Positions 24,505 to 31,570 of a stretch of 36,136 bases of DNA are shown here, piece after piece. Position 1 is the stretch's first letter. The number at the start of each line of letters is the position of its first letter. The notes below the pieces were generated by a model. The model searched no databases, was not told the DNA's origin, and worked only from the letters and a program-made list of their open reading frames with translations. The translations under genes and the position numbers were made by a program. Source of the stretch: Syntrophaceae bacterium UBA6112. GTDB taxonomy: Bacteria; Desulfobacterota; Syntrophia; Syntrophales; UBA5619. Location: assembly GCA_002423465.1 (NCBI GenBank), contig DIWG01000023.1, positions 1 through 36,136 of the forward strand, written 5' to 3'.

Positions 24505-26595
24505 TTATCCAATCTGAAAATCAACCGCTGCACCTTGCGTCAGGGAAGCCCGCACCTGTGTCCGGTTATTCCTCGACTGAATAAAATTGAAAATTTCGGC
24601 GGCAACTTCTTCCGGCCTTTCAAACTGGACGGCATGGCCACTTTCCAGAAAAACAAGCCGATTGCGGTGATTATCCGGGAAAAGATGGCCAATAAATTGA
24701 AGGACCTTGTCATTGTCCACCATCCGATCGTTTTTTGCCATGATTGTCAGTACCGGAAGCGTATTTTGCCGCATGGCGAACCAGGAAAGCTCCTGAACCT
24801 CATCCATAATATTTATGGATTTTAACGTAATCATGGTTGTTTTCAGATCATCGCTGTCGATAAAATCAAGCCATTCATCGACCAGTGTGAAATCGGTCGC
24901 CTCCATGGGGAGAGGGACGCAGGCGCGGTTTCCTTCGGGTTTCAGCTTGAATTCGGAAATCATCTTCAAAACGGTTTTCTCAGCGATACTTACGACGGAC
25001 CTGAACCGCTCGTTCCAGAAAAAGCCCGGAGTCAGTAGGATCAGGCTGGAAAGCTTATTCTCCAGTCGGGCTGCGGCAGCAGAAGCGTAAAGTGCCCCCT
25101 GGCACCAGCCCGCGAGATGAACCCGCTGAAAGGATTTTTTCAGAAATTCGATATGCTTTACGACATCTTCAATGTCGGATTGAACGGAACCCAGATCTCC
25201 GCGTTTCTCGTTTAATCCGCAGCCACGCAGATCAGGTGCCATAACGGTAATGTCCGGCGACAGTGAACATAGCTGTTTTGCCAAAGGCGCCTGCCAGCCC
25301 GAATGACTCATCCCGCCGTGTAAAATCATTACCACATCTTCCCCTTCGGGTTCACCCCAGACGCGGTAGTGGATTTTATACTTGTCGGGCATTTCGAGAA
25401 GATCTACTTTCGGTGAGCCGTCGTCGGGGATGATGGGCATGCGACCTCGCATGCCAAATCCGGTATTCCAGTTTTCAACCGGTATGACCTTAAGCCCATG
25501 AACTGTTCTGAGGTAATAGGGATGACTCAAATTCAGCAGACCCTTGCGGCCGAATTTCAGTATGGGGTCCACCGGTTCCCGTTCGACGAGGTAATCGCCG
25601 AAGGCCCCTTCCTGAGCAATGAGACTCTCTCCGGCGGCAGACGCGGCTACCAGCGCGGCCCGTGTGAGCAACGAGGTTTCACCCGTGTGGCAGCCGATGA
25701 TAATCGGCCATTCCAGTTTTTTCAGCTCCGCAATCAATCGCAACGCTCGTATCAGACCGCCCACCCGTGATATCTTGATATTCGCAATAAATTCCCCGGA
25801 CACATGTCTATAGTGTGATAAATCATCCAGCGTACACAGGCTTTCATCAAGGATTACGGGCAGACCCAAAGCCGTACTGATCTTGCTTATGTCACCAACA
25901 TTGTGTGATCTCACGGGTTCTTCCATGGCGAATACCCGCCCGCCCAGCGCTGTTAGATACGCAATGGCTTCGTCGCATCGATCTTTCCATAAATTATTTG
26001 CATCAAAACGAATTCGAATGTCTTTCACGTGATGCTTATTACATAAATCTTCAAGAATACAAAGTTTTTCCCTGTCGCGTTCGAGTTTGCCGTTCAACTT
26101 GATTTTAAAATCCGTAAGTCCTCGAATCAGATACTGATTCGCCAGCATCGTATACTTCCATCTTTTGTCGTCTCCCAGAACGGCGGTGTAGCATCCGCGG
26201 AGTTTGGAGCCGTCCAGTCCAAGCAACGTTTCAACGTTACAACCCTTCTCACGGGAAAAGAGATCAAGCAGTGCCATTTCTATGGCGCACCATGCCGACG
26301 GGTACTTGTCGATTACCACACCGTTATTCTCGACCCATTGCTTCAGATCGTCCAGTGTTTCGAATGCCACCTTCCCGGTAGCGAAATTATCCTTTACCCA
26401 TTTTACGCTCGACTCAAGGTCATCACCAGCCACATAGGTTCTCGGACAACCTTCACCAAACCCTTTATTTCCGTTTCTTTTTGCCTGCACCCAGAGACTC
26501 TCTCCGGTATCTCTGGTTGCCGCGGCATGACGGAATGTTGTTTTCAATCTTACGCGCAATGGTTGTACTTCGATATGAATTGTTCGCTTGCTCAT
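24505..26595 (-). CDS. Enolase-superfamily (MR/MLE) enzyme fused to a Cys-nucleophile alpha/beta hydrolase
   Basis: A 696-residue two-enzyme fusion. Residues about 1-370 are a muconate-lactonizing/mandelate-racemase type enolase-superfamily domain. They have K-I-K (Lys164, Lys166), metal ligands Asp198 (RFDANN), Glu225 or Glu226 (AMEEP) and Asp250 (ILDES), then Lys274 (NIKISRVGG) and GCHTGETS. This pattern is that of dipeptide epimerases and o-succinylbenzoate synthases. Residues about 400-675 are an alpha/beta hydrolase with MILHGGMSHSGWQ, nucleophile elbow LAGWCQGA (Cys498 where Ser is usual), acid Asp623 (KNDRMVDN) and His654 (ESGHAVQF). AAAGGAAAAAG precedes ATG 26595; the frame is open to 26640 but overlaps the small gene upstream. 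The link of a proton-abstracting enzyme to a hydrolase recalls the MenC/MenH pair, but no other men gene is near. Confidence 0.88.
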   Translation of the reverse strand: MSKRTIHIEVQPLRVRLKTTFRHAAATRDTGESLWVQAKRNGNKGFGEGCPRTYVAGDDLESSVKWVKDNFATGKVAFETLDDLKQWVENNGVVIDKYPSAWCAIEMALLDLFSREKGCNVETLLGLDGSKLRGCYTAVLGDDKRWKYTMLANQYLIRGLTDFKIKLNGKLERDREKLCILEDLCNKHHVKDIRIRFDANNLWKDRCDEAIAYLTALGGRVFAMEEPVRSHNVGDISKISTALGLPVILDESLCTLDDLSHYRHVSGEFIANIKISRVGGLIRALRLIAELKKLEWPIIIGCHTGETSLLTRAALVAASAAGESLIAQEGAFGDYLVEREPVDPILKFGRKGLLNLSHPYYLRTVHGLKVIPVENWNTGFGMRGRMPIIPDDGSPKVDLLEMPDKYKIHYRVWGEPEGEDVVMILHGGMSHSGWQAPLAKQLCSLSPDITVMAPDLRGCGLNEKRGDLGSVQSDIEDVVKHIEFLKKSFQRVHLAGWCQGALYASAAAARLENKLSSLILLTPGFFWNERFRSVVSIAEKTVLKMISEFKLKPEGNRACVPLPMEATDFTLVDEWLDFIDSDDLKTTMITLKSINIMDEVQELSWFAMRQNTLPVLTIMAKNDRMVDNDKVLQFIGHLFPDNHRNRLVFLESGHAVQFERPEEVAAEIFNFIQSRNNRTQVRASLTQGAAVDFQIG

Positions 26596-26608
26596 TCGAC
26601 TTTTTCCT

Positions 26609-26821
26609 TTATCTATTGCCGTAGAATCTTCGAACCACAAAGGTGGATTCCAATTGGTTTTGATACTCTAAATATCTTGCTGCAAGGTCATCATCGAACT
26701 GACAGATGGTCATGCCCGAGTGGCCGAGAACAGGATTGATATCCAGGCCGGGATAATGAGTGCTTAGATATTCCACGAAGGTCTTGATGATCCTGCTGTT
26801 GTAAAGTGGTGCATCATTCAT
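26609..26821 (-). CDS. Small protein, truncated copy of the PLYNSRII sensor domain
   Basis: A 70-codon frame. Its first 50 residues (NDAPLYNSRIIKTFVEYL, then HYPGLDIN and a FDDD) align clearly with residues 24-66 of the membrane HD-GYP protein (DDTPLYNSRIIRNYVEYM, NFPDIDIS, QLDDEG). Similarity stops after that, and the frame ends 14 bases before the fusion enzyme. The ATG overlaps the stop of the preceding PilZ gene as ATGA (26821-26818), so translation could be coupled. The rest of the sensor domain, about 140 residues, is missing. It may be a relic of a sensor gene cut by a rearrangement, or a small solo protein that mimics the sensor N-terminus. No strong ribosome site of its own is visible. 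Confidence 0.5.
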   Translation of the reverse strand: MNDAPLYNSRIIKTFVEYLSTHYPGLDINPVLGHSGMTICQFDDDLAARYLEYQNQLESTFVVRRFYGNR

Positions 26822-28944
26822 TTCGGCATTATCTTTCTCAAGAGATGCTTGACCAGAAATTGAAGAGTTATCGTTGTCTTTTTCTCCATGTATTCCAGAT
26901 ATTCTTTTCCATACTGCGTATCCAGTATCCAAAGGAAGTAGTTTTTGTCAACCTTTAAACCCTGTTCAGATGGATAATGTGCGGGATAGATCAAGAGCGG
27001 TACAACGTCGGTCTGGAATTCGGGTGTCAGCCGAGACAGTGCGTTGATTAGGATTTTCCACGGGAGACCGGCCGGATCGGTCACAATGATCTTGATGCTG
27101 TTGAGGAGTTCGGACAGATTTAATCCGGCGGATGAGCGATTGACAACAAGGACAGCCTTCAGTGACTGTTCTTTATGCAGCGCATAGGTTCGCCAATTCC
27201 GGAGAAAACCGTAGCGAAGGTAGATATCCTTCAGTGATTCACTCCCCTCGTCCGTTTGCCCGAGGCGAAGGACATCCAGAAGCAAGCCATCGGAAGAGTG
27301 CCTGTAGAAGTGTTCCAGTTCCGGAAGGTGGCTGTTCGAAAAATCCGTAAGTTGCCAGCCTTGAGGAAATGGTTCCTGCGGTATATCGGTCGGATGGTTC
27401 ATGTAGGCGAAAAGGTCCAGGGAACAGGCACGCTGATTCCCGAGATCCCGGGCAAAACCGCCGAAGAAAAGATTGGGAAAATGGTTTTCCGGACGAAAAT
27501 AGAAGAGCATATGATCCATTTGGATCGAGGGATAACGGTATAAACCATCGAAAAATCGAAGAACGTTTTTCAGTACGGTAAGTCCCGTATGCTTACCGTT
27601 CAGAGGTCTTGCCGCGAGGTGGTGCACCATCCATGCCCGTTGATATGCCCGAAAGATGGATACGTGTCCATAGATCCGGCCATTCTCCTGATAGGTGAAA
27701 TGGGCCTCTATCTCCTGGTCCTCTCGGTAGAGCTTGCGATAGGTCTCCTTGAACTCCTCACGACAGGACTGAACCATATGATATTTCTTGGGGTAGATGA
27801 AGGACGTGTCAAAGAAGAATTTCCAAAGGGCGTCCGTATTCAGCTCGCTCGAAAAACAGGCTTGGGGATTTCCTGCGTGGACCATGATGTGACTGAGGTG
27901 ACGATACGACTTGAAGTCCATGTCCAAGAAGGCCATCCCATAACAGATCTTTCCTTTCGGCAATTCGTGCCGGTAAATGACTTGTACGTCGCAGTTCAGT
28001 TTCAGCGTTCCGGAATCCAGGATCTCCGTTGCGGGAATGATCATTCCTGGCATCAACAGACTTTCGTCGCTCTTTTCCACGACGGCGAAACCTGTGAACG
28101 ACAGATTATGGATGTCCCTCTGTATTGGTTTTTGAACAAACGGATGCGCAAAATTGGCGACAAGTGGCGGCGTAATCCGCAGCCGGGGTGCGCGCGTTTT
28201 TCTCTTCTGTAAACGTCGTATTTCATTTCCGATGGGGGAAAGGACAATTTCTCGCTCCCGGAGGTCCCCCGTTTGACGGATGCAACGGCAGGATCCGGAG
28301 AAGAGTATTCTTCCGTTTGCATAGAAACAAATCATACAAGGGTTGTGGGTATTCATCCAGATCAGGGAGCTGTTCGTGTCGGGGGTGACGCGTACGAGGA
28401 AAGCGAGCGGGCTGAAGTCGATGAGCTTACCCCGGGCGACAAATCCGTCCTGGGTCAGGATAATATCGATATCCCGGCAAACATGCCTGCCGACGCGTCG
28501 TTTTCCCAAGAGACGGCCCTCCTCGGGAATTTGGAACGAAAATCCTTCTTCGTAGCGGTTGATGATACGGATCGGGAGCAGGGTCAAAGAGAGTCCATCT
28601 TCCACGATCAGATTCAACGGGGTCATGTTGGTCGGGACGGGAATGACCTCCTGCGGCCATCGGCAGAGGATCTCTTTTGCAGAACAAGATTCAAGATGGC
28701 TTTGTATGAGATAATCCTCTCTATGCTTCGAGTCCGAGAGAAGGACCAGTACAGGGGTATTCGAAAAATGGAGATAATGGAGGGTTTTGATCAGGTCTTT
28801 TTGTTTGATGACGGGGGCATGAGGGGCGGACTGGAGGAGATCTCGATGGCGGAACGACCGGGACGGCAGAAGGCCGCCTTCCCCGAGAGGTTGAAGGTAT
28901 TCCGCTTTCACGATGAAACAGTGATCTTCCTTTTTTTCGCCCAT
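26818..28944 (-). CDS. Tandem PilZ protein with acyltransferase-like C-terminal half
   Basis: A 708-residue cytoplasmic protein, first gene of the minus-strand cluster. The N-terminal 140 residues are unassigned. Around 148-230 lies a PilZ-like segment (KRRVGR, then DFSPLA where the usual Gly is Ala). Around 244-350 lies a second PilZ domain with Arg-rich RLQKRKTR and N280-L-S-F-T-G285, matching the RxxxR and D/NxSxxG pair that binds c-di-GMP. Residues about 370-700 read like two GNAT-type halves (GRIYGHVSIFRAYQRAWMVHH, NGKHTGL, and later LKAVLVVNRSSAGLN), a weak assignment by pattern. If right, c-di-GMP would control an acyl transfer. No good ribosome site is seen before ATG 28944. It is preceded by a strong promoter and a leader of about 110 bases. 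Confidence 0.8.
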   Translation of the reverse strand: MGEKKEDHCFIVKAEYLQPLGEGGLLPSRSFRHRDLLQSAPHAPVIKQKDLIKTLHYLHFSNTPVLVLLSDSKHREDYLIQSHLESCSAKEILCRWPQEVIPVPTNMTPLNLIVEDGLSLTLLPIRIINRYEEGFSFQIPEEGRLLGKRRVGRHVCRDIDIILTQDGFVARGKLIDFSPLAFLVRVTPDTNSSLIWMNTHNPCMICFYANGRILFSGSCRCIRQTGDLREREIVLSPIGNEIRRLQKRKTRAPRLRITPPLVANFAHPFVQKPIQRDIHNLSFTGFAVVEKSDESLLMPGMIIPATEILDSGTLKLNCDVQVIYRHELPKGKICYGMAFLDMDFKSYRHLSHIMVHAGNPQACFSSELNTDALWKFFFDTSFIYPKKYHMVQSCREEFKETYRKLYREDQEIEAHFTYQENGRIYGHVSIFRAYQRAWMVHHLAARPLNGKHTGLTVLKNVLRFFDGLYRYPSIQMDHMLFYFRPENHFPNLFFGGFARDLGNQRACSLDLFAYMNHPTDIPQEPFPQGWQLTDFSNSHLPELEHFYRHSSDGLLLDVLRLGQTDEGSESLKDIYLRYGFLRNWRTYALHKEQSLKAVLVVNRSSAGLNLSELLNSIKIIVTDPAGLPWKILINALSRLTPEFQTDVVPLLIYPAHYPSEQGLKVDKNYFLWILDTQYGKEYLEYMEKKTTITLQFLVKHLLRKIMPK

Positions 28945-29416
28945 CCCTATGACCGGTTTGAAAATGAGATCTCCTGGGAAATCAGTCTTTGCTTGTCAAC
29001 CCGCGGCGGTCCGCAATCGAGAGCGAGCCTTGTCGTCAAGGGATATGATTTTTCTGCCGGTGTTTATAACGGCAATGGTTGTTTCTGTCAACAACAATAT
29101 GGCAAAGCAATATACCGTGAAAATATCGGATCGCCTTCCGCAGAAGATTGGAAATGGCAACGGGCCAGAGATTTTTCAAGAAGGTAATGATATGGGCCTG
29201 TCGGGTTTTCTCGACCATTTTGCCGGCCGTCATATTCAGCTTGAGGTCGAAAGTGAAATTTGTTAAAGGTATCTTTAATGACCGTTAAGGGGGTTGAGAT
29301 GTCTGGTTGTTATCCCCGGTCTGTTTTTTGAGAATTTCCGATCCGTCAAGAGAGGATTTCCATATCCGGAAAGTGGAATGAATCTCCGGGAAACCGATAC
29401 TGCGAAGGAGGAGTCA
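28945..29416. other. Divergent intergenic region between the PilZ gene and the crotonase gene
   Basis: Apart from the minus-strand promoter at 29063-29091, this stretch holds the leader of the PilZ transcript and a palindrome TTAAAG-GTAT-CTTTAA (29263-29278) upstream of the crotonase gene that could be an operator. No gene is supported. A c-di-GMP riboswitch was looked for in the leader and not found. Confidence 0.5.
29063..29091 (-). promoter_or_regulatory. Strong sigma-70 type promoter for the PilZ / fusion-enzyme cluster
   Basis: On the minus strand: perfect TTGACA (29091-29086), a 17-base spacer and TATAAA (29068-29063), five of six matching consensus. Transcription would begin near 29056, leaving about 110 bases of leader before ATG 28944. 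The match and spacing are seen directly; activity is inferred. Confidence 0.75.
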
Positions 29417-30226
29417 ATGGGCTTGAACTATGAGAAGGAGGGGCATGTCGCGAGGGTTGGGCTGAACCGGCCGAAGGAAAGAAACGCACTGGATCCCCAG
29501 ATCCTGATGGATCTCCATGAGGCCTGGAAGGATATCAACGCCGATGACGCGATCCGCGTCGTCATCCTCCATTCCTGTCTGCCGGATATTTTCTGCTCCG
29601 GGATGGACCTGCGGACGGCCATTCCCATCCTGACCAAGATGCGGGAGCCGGAAACCGATGCGGAGCGGTGGCTTGCCCGCGTGGGGCCGCATGTGGCAGA
29701 GGCGATGCTGAAGCCGAACATCGTCAAAAAACCGGTCATCGCTGCCGTGAACGGTTACTGCCTCACCGGAGGGTTTGAGATGATCATGGGGGCGGATCTC
29801 CGCCTGGCATCGGAGGATGCGGTTTTTCAGATGCGCGAGGCGAGCCTCGGCATCATGCCGACTGGCGGGTCGAACGTCTATCTTCCCCGGATCCTGACAC
29901 CCTGCCGGGCGATGGAGATCCTGCTGACCGCCGGGAATTTCAAGGCGCAGACCCTTCTGGAGTGGGGATTCCTCAACCGGGTCGTTCCGGTCGGCGGTCT
30001 GATGGCGGCGGCAACGGAGTTGGCGGAAAGGATTGCGGGCAATGGGCCGCTCGCCATCCAGGGGATTATCCGCTGCTTCCGGGAAAGCATGGAGATGGGT
30101 TACACCGCCGCCTTCCAGAAGGAACTGGAGATCGGTCTGCCCGTCTTTGCCAGCCTTGACGCCCGGGAGGGGATCCGCGCGCAGAAGGAGAAGCGAAAAC
30201 CAAATTTTCCGGGAACTTATGCCTGA
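29417..30226 (+). CDS. Enoyl-CoA hydratase/isomerase family protein (crotonase fold)
   Basis: A 269-residue crotonase-fold protein. The oxyanion-hole segments are visible as FCSGMDLR and NGYCLTGGFEM; the AGADLRLAS-like GADLRLAS and FQMREASLGIMPTGGS follow, with the C-terminal lock of helices. These enzymes add water to, isomerise or cleave acyl-CoA thioesters in the cytoplasm, mostly in beta-oxidation or aromatic degradation; the exact reaction cannot be told. ATG 29417 is chosen because AAGGAGGAG (29405-29413) is just upstream and the family start (NYEKEGHVARVGLNRP) follows; the frame is open to 29294. It has no thiolase, dehydrogenase or CoA-ligase partner beside it. The rubrerythrin gene lies 41 bases downstream. 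Confidence 0.92.
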   Translation: MGLNYEKEGHVARVGLNRPKERNALDPQILMDLHEAWKDINADDAIRVVILHSCLPDIFCSGMDLRTAIPILTKMREPETDAERWLARVGPHVAEAMLKPNIVKKPVIAAVNGYCLTGGFEMIMGADLRLASEDAVFQMREASLGIMPTGGSNVYLPRILTPCRAMEILLTAGNFKAQTLLEWGFLNRVVPVGGLMAAATELAERIAGNGPLAIQGIIRCFRESMEMGYTAAFQKELEIGLPVFASLDAREGIRAQKEKRKPNFPGTYA

Positions 30227-30267
30227 AGCTTTAACTTGAAGCTTTAAGATGAAAGGAGAAGTTTTTC

Positions 30268-30765
30268 ATGTCCAAATCGGAAGATGCATTGAAGGAAGCC
30301 TTCGCGGGCGAATCCCAGGCCAACCGAAAGTATCTGGCCTTCGCTGCCAAGGCCGATCAAGAGGGGTTTCCGCAGGCCGCCCGGTTGTTCCGGGCAGCGG
30401 CGGACGCGGAAACGATCCATGCCCACAACCATTTGCGGGCGCTGAAGGCGGTCCGTTCCACCCGGGAAAATCTCGGAGAGGCCGTGGCGGGCGAGACGCA
30501 TGAATTCAAGTCCATGTATCCCGCGATGATCGAGTCGGCCCGGGCGGAGGGGAACAAGGAGGCGGAACGGTCCTTTCATTTCGCCAACGAGGTGGAGAAG
30601 GTCCATGCCGCTCTTTATGAAAAGCTGTTGAATAGTCTCGGAAGCGCCGGAGAGGTTTATCCCTACTATGTTTGTCCCGTCTGCGGTTACACGGCGGAGA
30701 AGGAGGCGCCCGAGGCTTGCCCGGTGTGCGGCGCGAAGGGAAAGATGTTCCGGAAGATTGAGTAG
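30268..30765 (+). CDS. rbr: Rubrerythrin
   Basis: A 165-residue rubrerythrin of the short ("reverse order"-free) type: an N-terminal ferritin-like four-helix domain with di-iron ligands (EAFAGESQANRKY, AETIHAHNH, GETHEF, EVEKVHAALY), and a C-terminal rubredoxin-like Fe(Cys)4 site made by CPVCGYTAEK and CPVCGAKG. It reduces hydrogen peroxide in the cytoplasm of anaerobes with electrons from rubredoxin or NADH-linked partners. AAAGGAG precedes ATG 30268. A tandem repeat TGAAGCTTTAA (30224-30234 and 30237-30247) lies across the end of the crotonase gene and the gap. The next gene, also ferritin-like, follows at 30911 in the same direction. Confidence 0.96.
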   Translation: MSKSEDALKEAFAGESQANRKYLAFAAKADQEGFPQAARLFRAAADAETIHAHNHLRALKAVRSTRENLGEAVAGETHEFKSMYPAMIESARAEGNKEAERSFHFANEVEKVHAALYEKLLNSLGSAGEVYPYYVCPVCGYTAEKEAPEACPVCGAKGKMFRKIE

Positions 30766-30910
30766 ACGTCGGCGACGCCGGCTGCCGGAGCGAATGCGTC
30801 GGCAACGGAAATCGAACCGCCGGGATTTTTTCACGCAAACAATTGAAGAAGGAATCATTTAAAGGCTGTCCCCGCAATGACAGGGGCGCATGCATGAAAA
30901 GGAGAGTTCA

Positions 30911-31426
30911 ATGGAAGAGCGTTTGAATGCACTGGAAATCGCGTTGAAGAATGAGATGAACGAGCACAATTTCTATCTGAAGAACGCCGAACGGACGGCG
31001 AATCCCGTCGGCAAGGTGATGTTCTCACAGATCGCCGCCGAGGAACTGGAACATTACGAGCGGCTCAAGCAACTGGCTGAGAACTGGAAGAAGGATCAGA
31101 AGTGGCCGGAGACCGTTCCCTTGAGGGTGAAGGACACGGCGGTTCGGTCCGTGTTCGGCAAGGCCGCCCAGGGAGGGGTGAAGACGGCCGGGGACGCCGA
31201 TGATCTGGCGGCCGTCCGCAAAGCGATCGATTTTGAGGGCAAGGGATCGCAGTTCTATGCTGATCTCCGGGACAAATCGGCCGATCCGCGGGAGAAGGCG
31301 TTCTTCGGACTTCTCGCCGATATCGAGCATGAACACTTTGCCTCCCTCAAGGATACGGAGGAGTTTTTCCTTGATCCGGCAGCCTGGTATCAGAAAAACC
31401 AGAGCACGAGTTTGGACGGGGCGTAA
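30911..31426 (+). CDS. Ferritin-like di-iron protein (rubrerythrin-related)
   Basis: A 171-residue four-helix protein with two ferritin-like half motifs: EMNEHNFYLKNAERT with AAEELEHYERL in the first pair of helices, and DFEGKGSQFYADLRD with ADIEHEHFASL in the second. Each gives a Glu and an E-x-x-H pair suited to bind a di-iron centre. There is no rubredoxin domain. Proteins of this type are common next to rubrerythrin in anaerobes, where they are thought to deal with peroxide or store iron; the precise role is not shown. ATG 30911 follows AAAAGGAGAG; the frame is open from 30890. A strong terminator follows the gene, closing the crotonase-rubrerythrin-ferritin unit. Confidence 0.88.
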   Translation: MEERLNALEIALKNEMNEHNFYLKNAERTANPVGKVMFSQIAAEELEHYERLKQLAENWKKDQKWPETVPLRVKDTAVRSVFGKAAQGGVKTAGDADDLAAVRKAIDFEGKGSQFYADLRDKSADPREKAFFGLLADIEHEHFASLKDTEEFFLDPAAWYQKNQSTSLDGA

Positions 31427-31455
31427 CGAATGAGGAAATTCCGACGGATGGATGG

Positions 31456-31484
31456 ACGGGCCGGCTTGACCGGCCCGTTTTTTT
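31456..31484 (+). terminator. Intrinsic terminator after the ferritin-like gene
   Basis: A GC stem ACGGGCCGG-CTTGA-CCGGCCCGT is followed by seven T on the plus strand. It lies 30 bases after the stop of the ferritin-like gene and 87 bases before the end of the convergent ABC-F gene. Confidence 0.93.
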
Positions 31485-31570
31485 AGGGATGCCCGTCATT
31501 CCGTTTGTCGCGGGGCAACCGGCATCCGCGGCCCCGTCCGGATCTTACTTTGAAATCCGCCCGCCGGGCT

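Noticed and set aside
28945..29056. Possible c-di-GMP (GEMM) riboswitch before the PilZ gene
   Set aside because: The conserved GEMM core (CACGCACAGGGCAAACC-like and the tetraloop receptor) is absent.
28273..29187. 304-codon open frame on the plus strand over the start of the PilZ gene
   Set aside because: No ribosome site or domain, overlaps a gene with PilZ motifs and also the minus-strand promoter.
29045..29266. Small plus-strand frame with a hydrophobic start in the divergent gap
   Set aside because: The product looks faintly protein-like, but the ribosome site is badly spaced and the frame covers a near-consensus minus-strand promoter.
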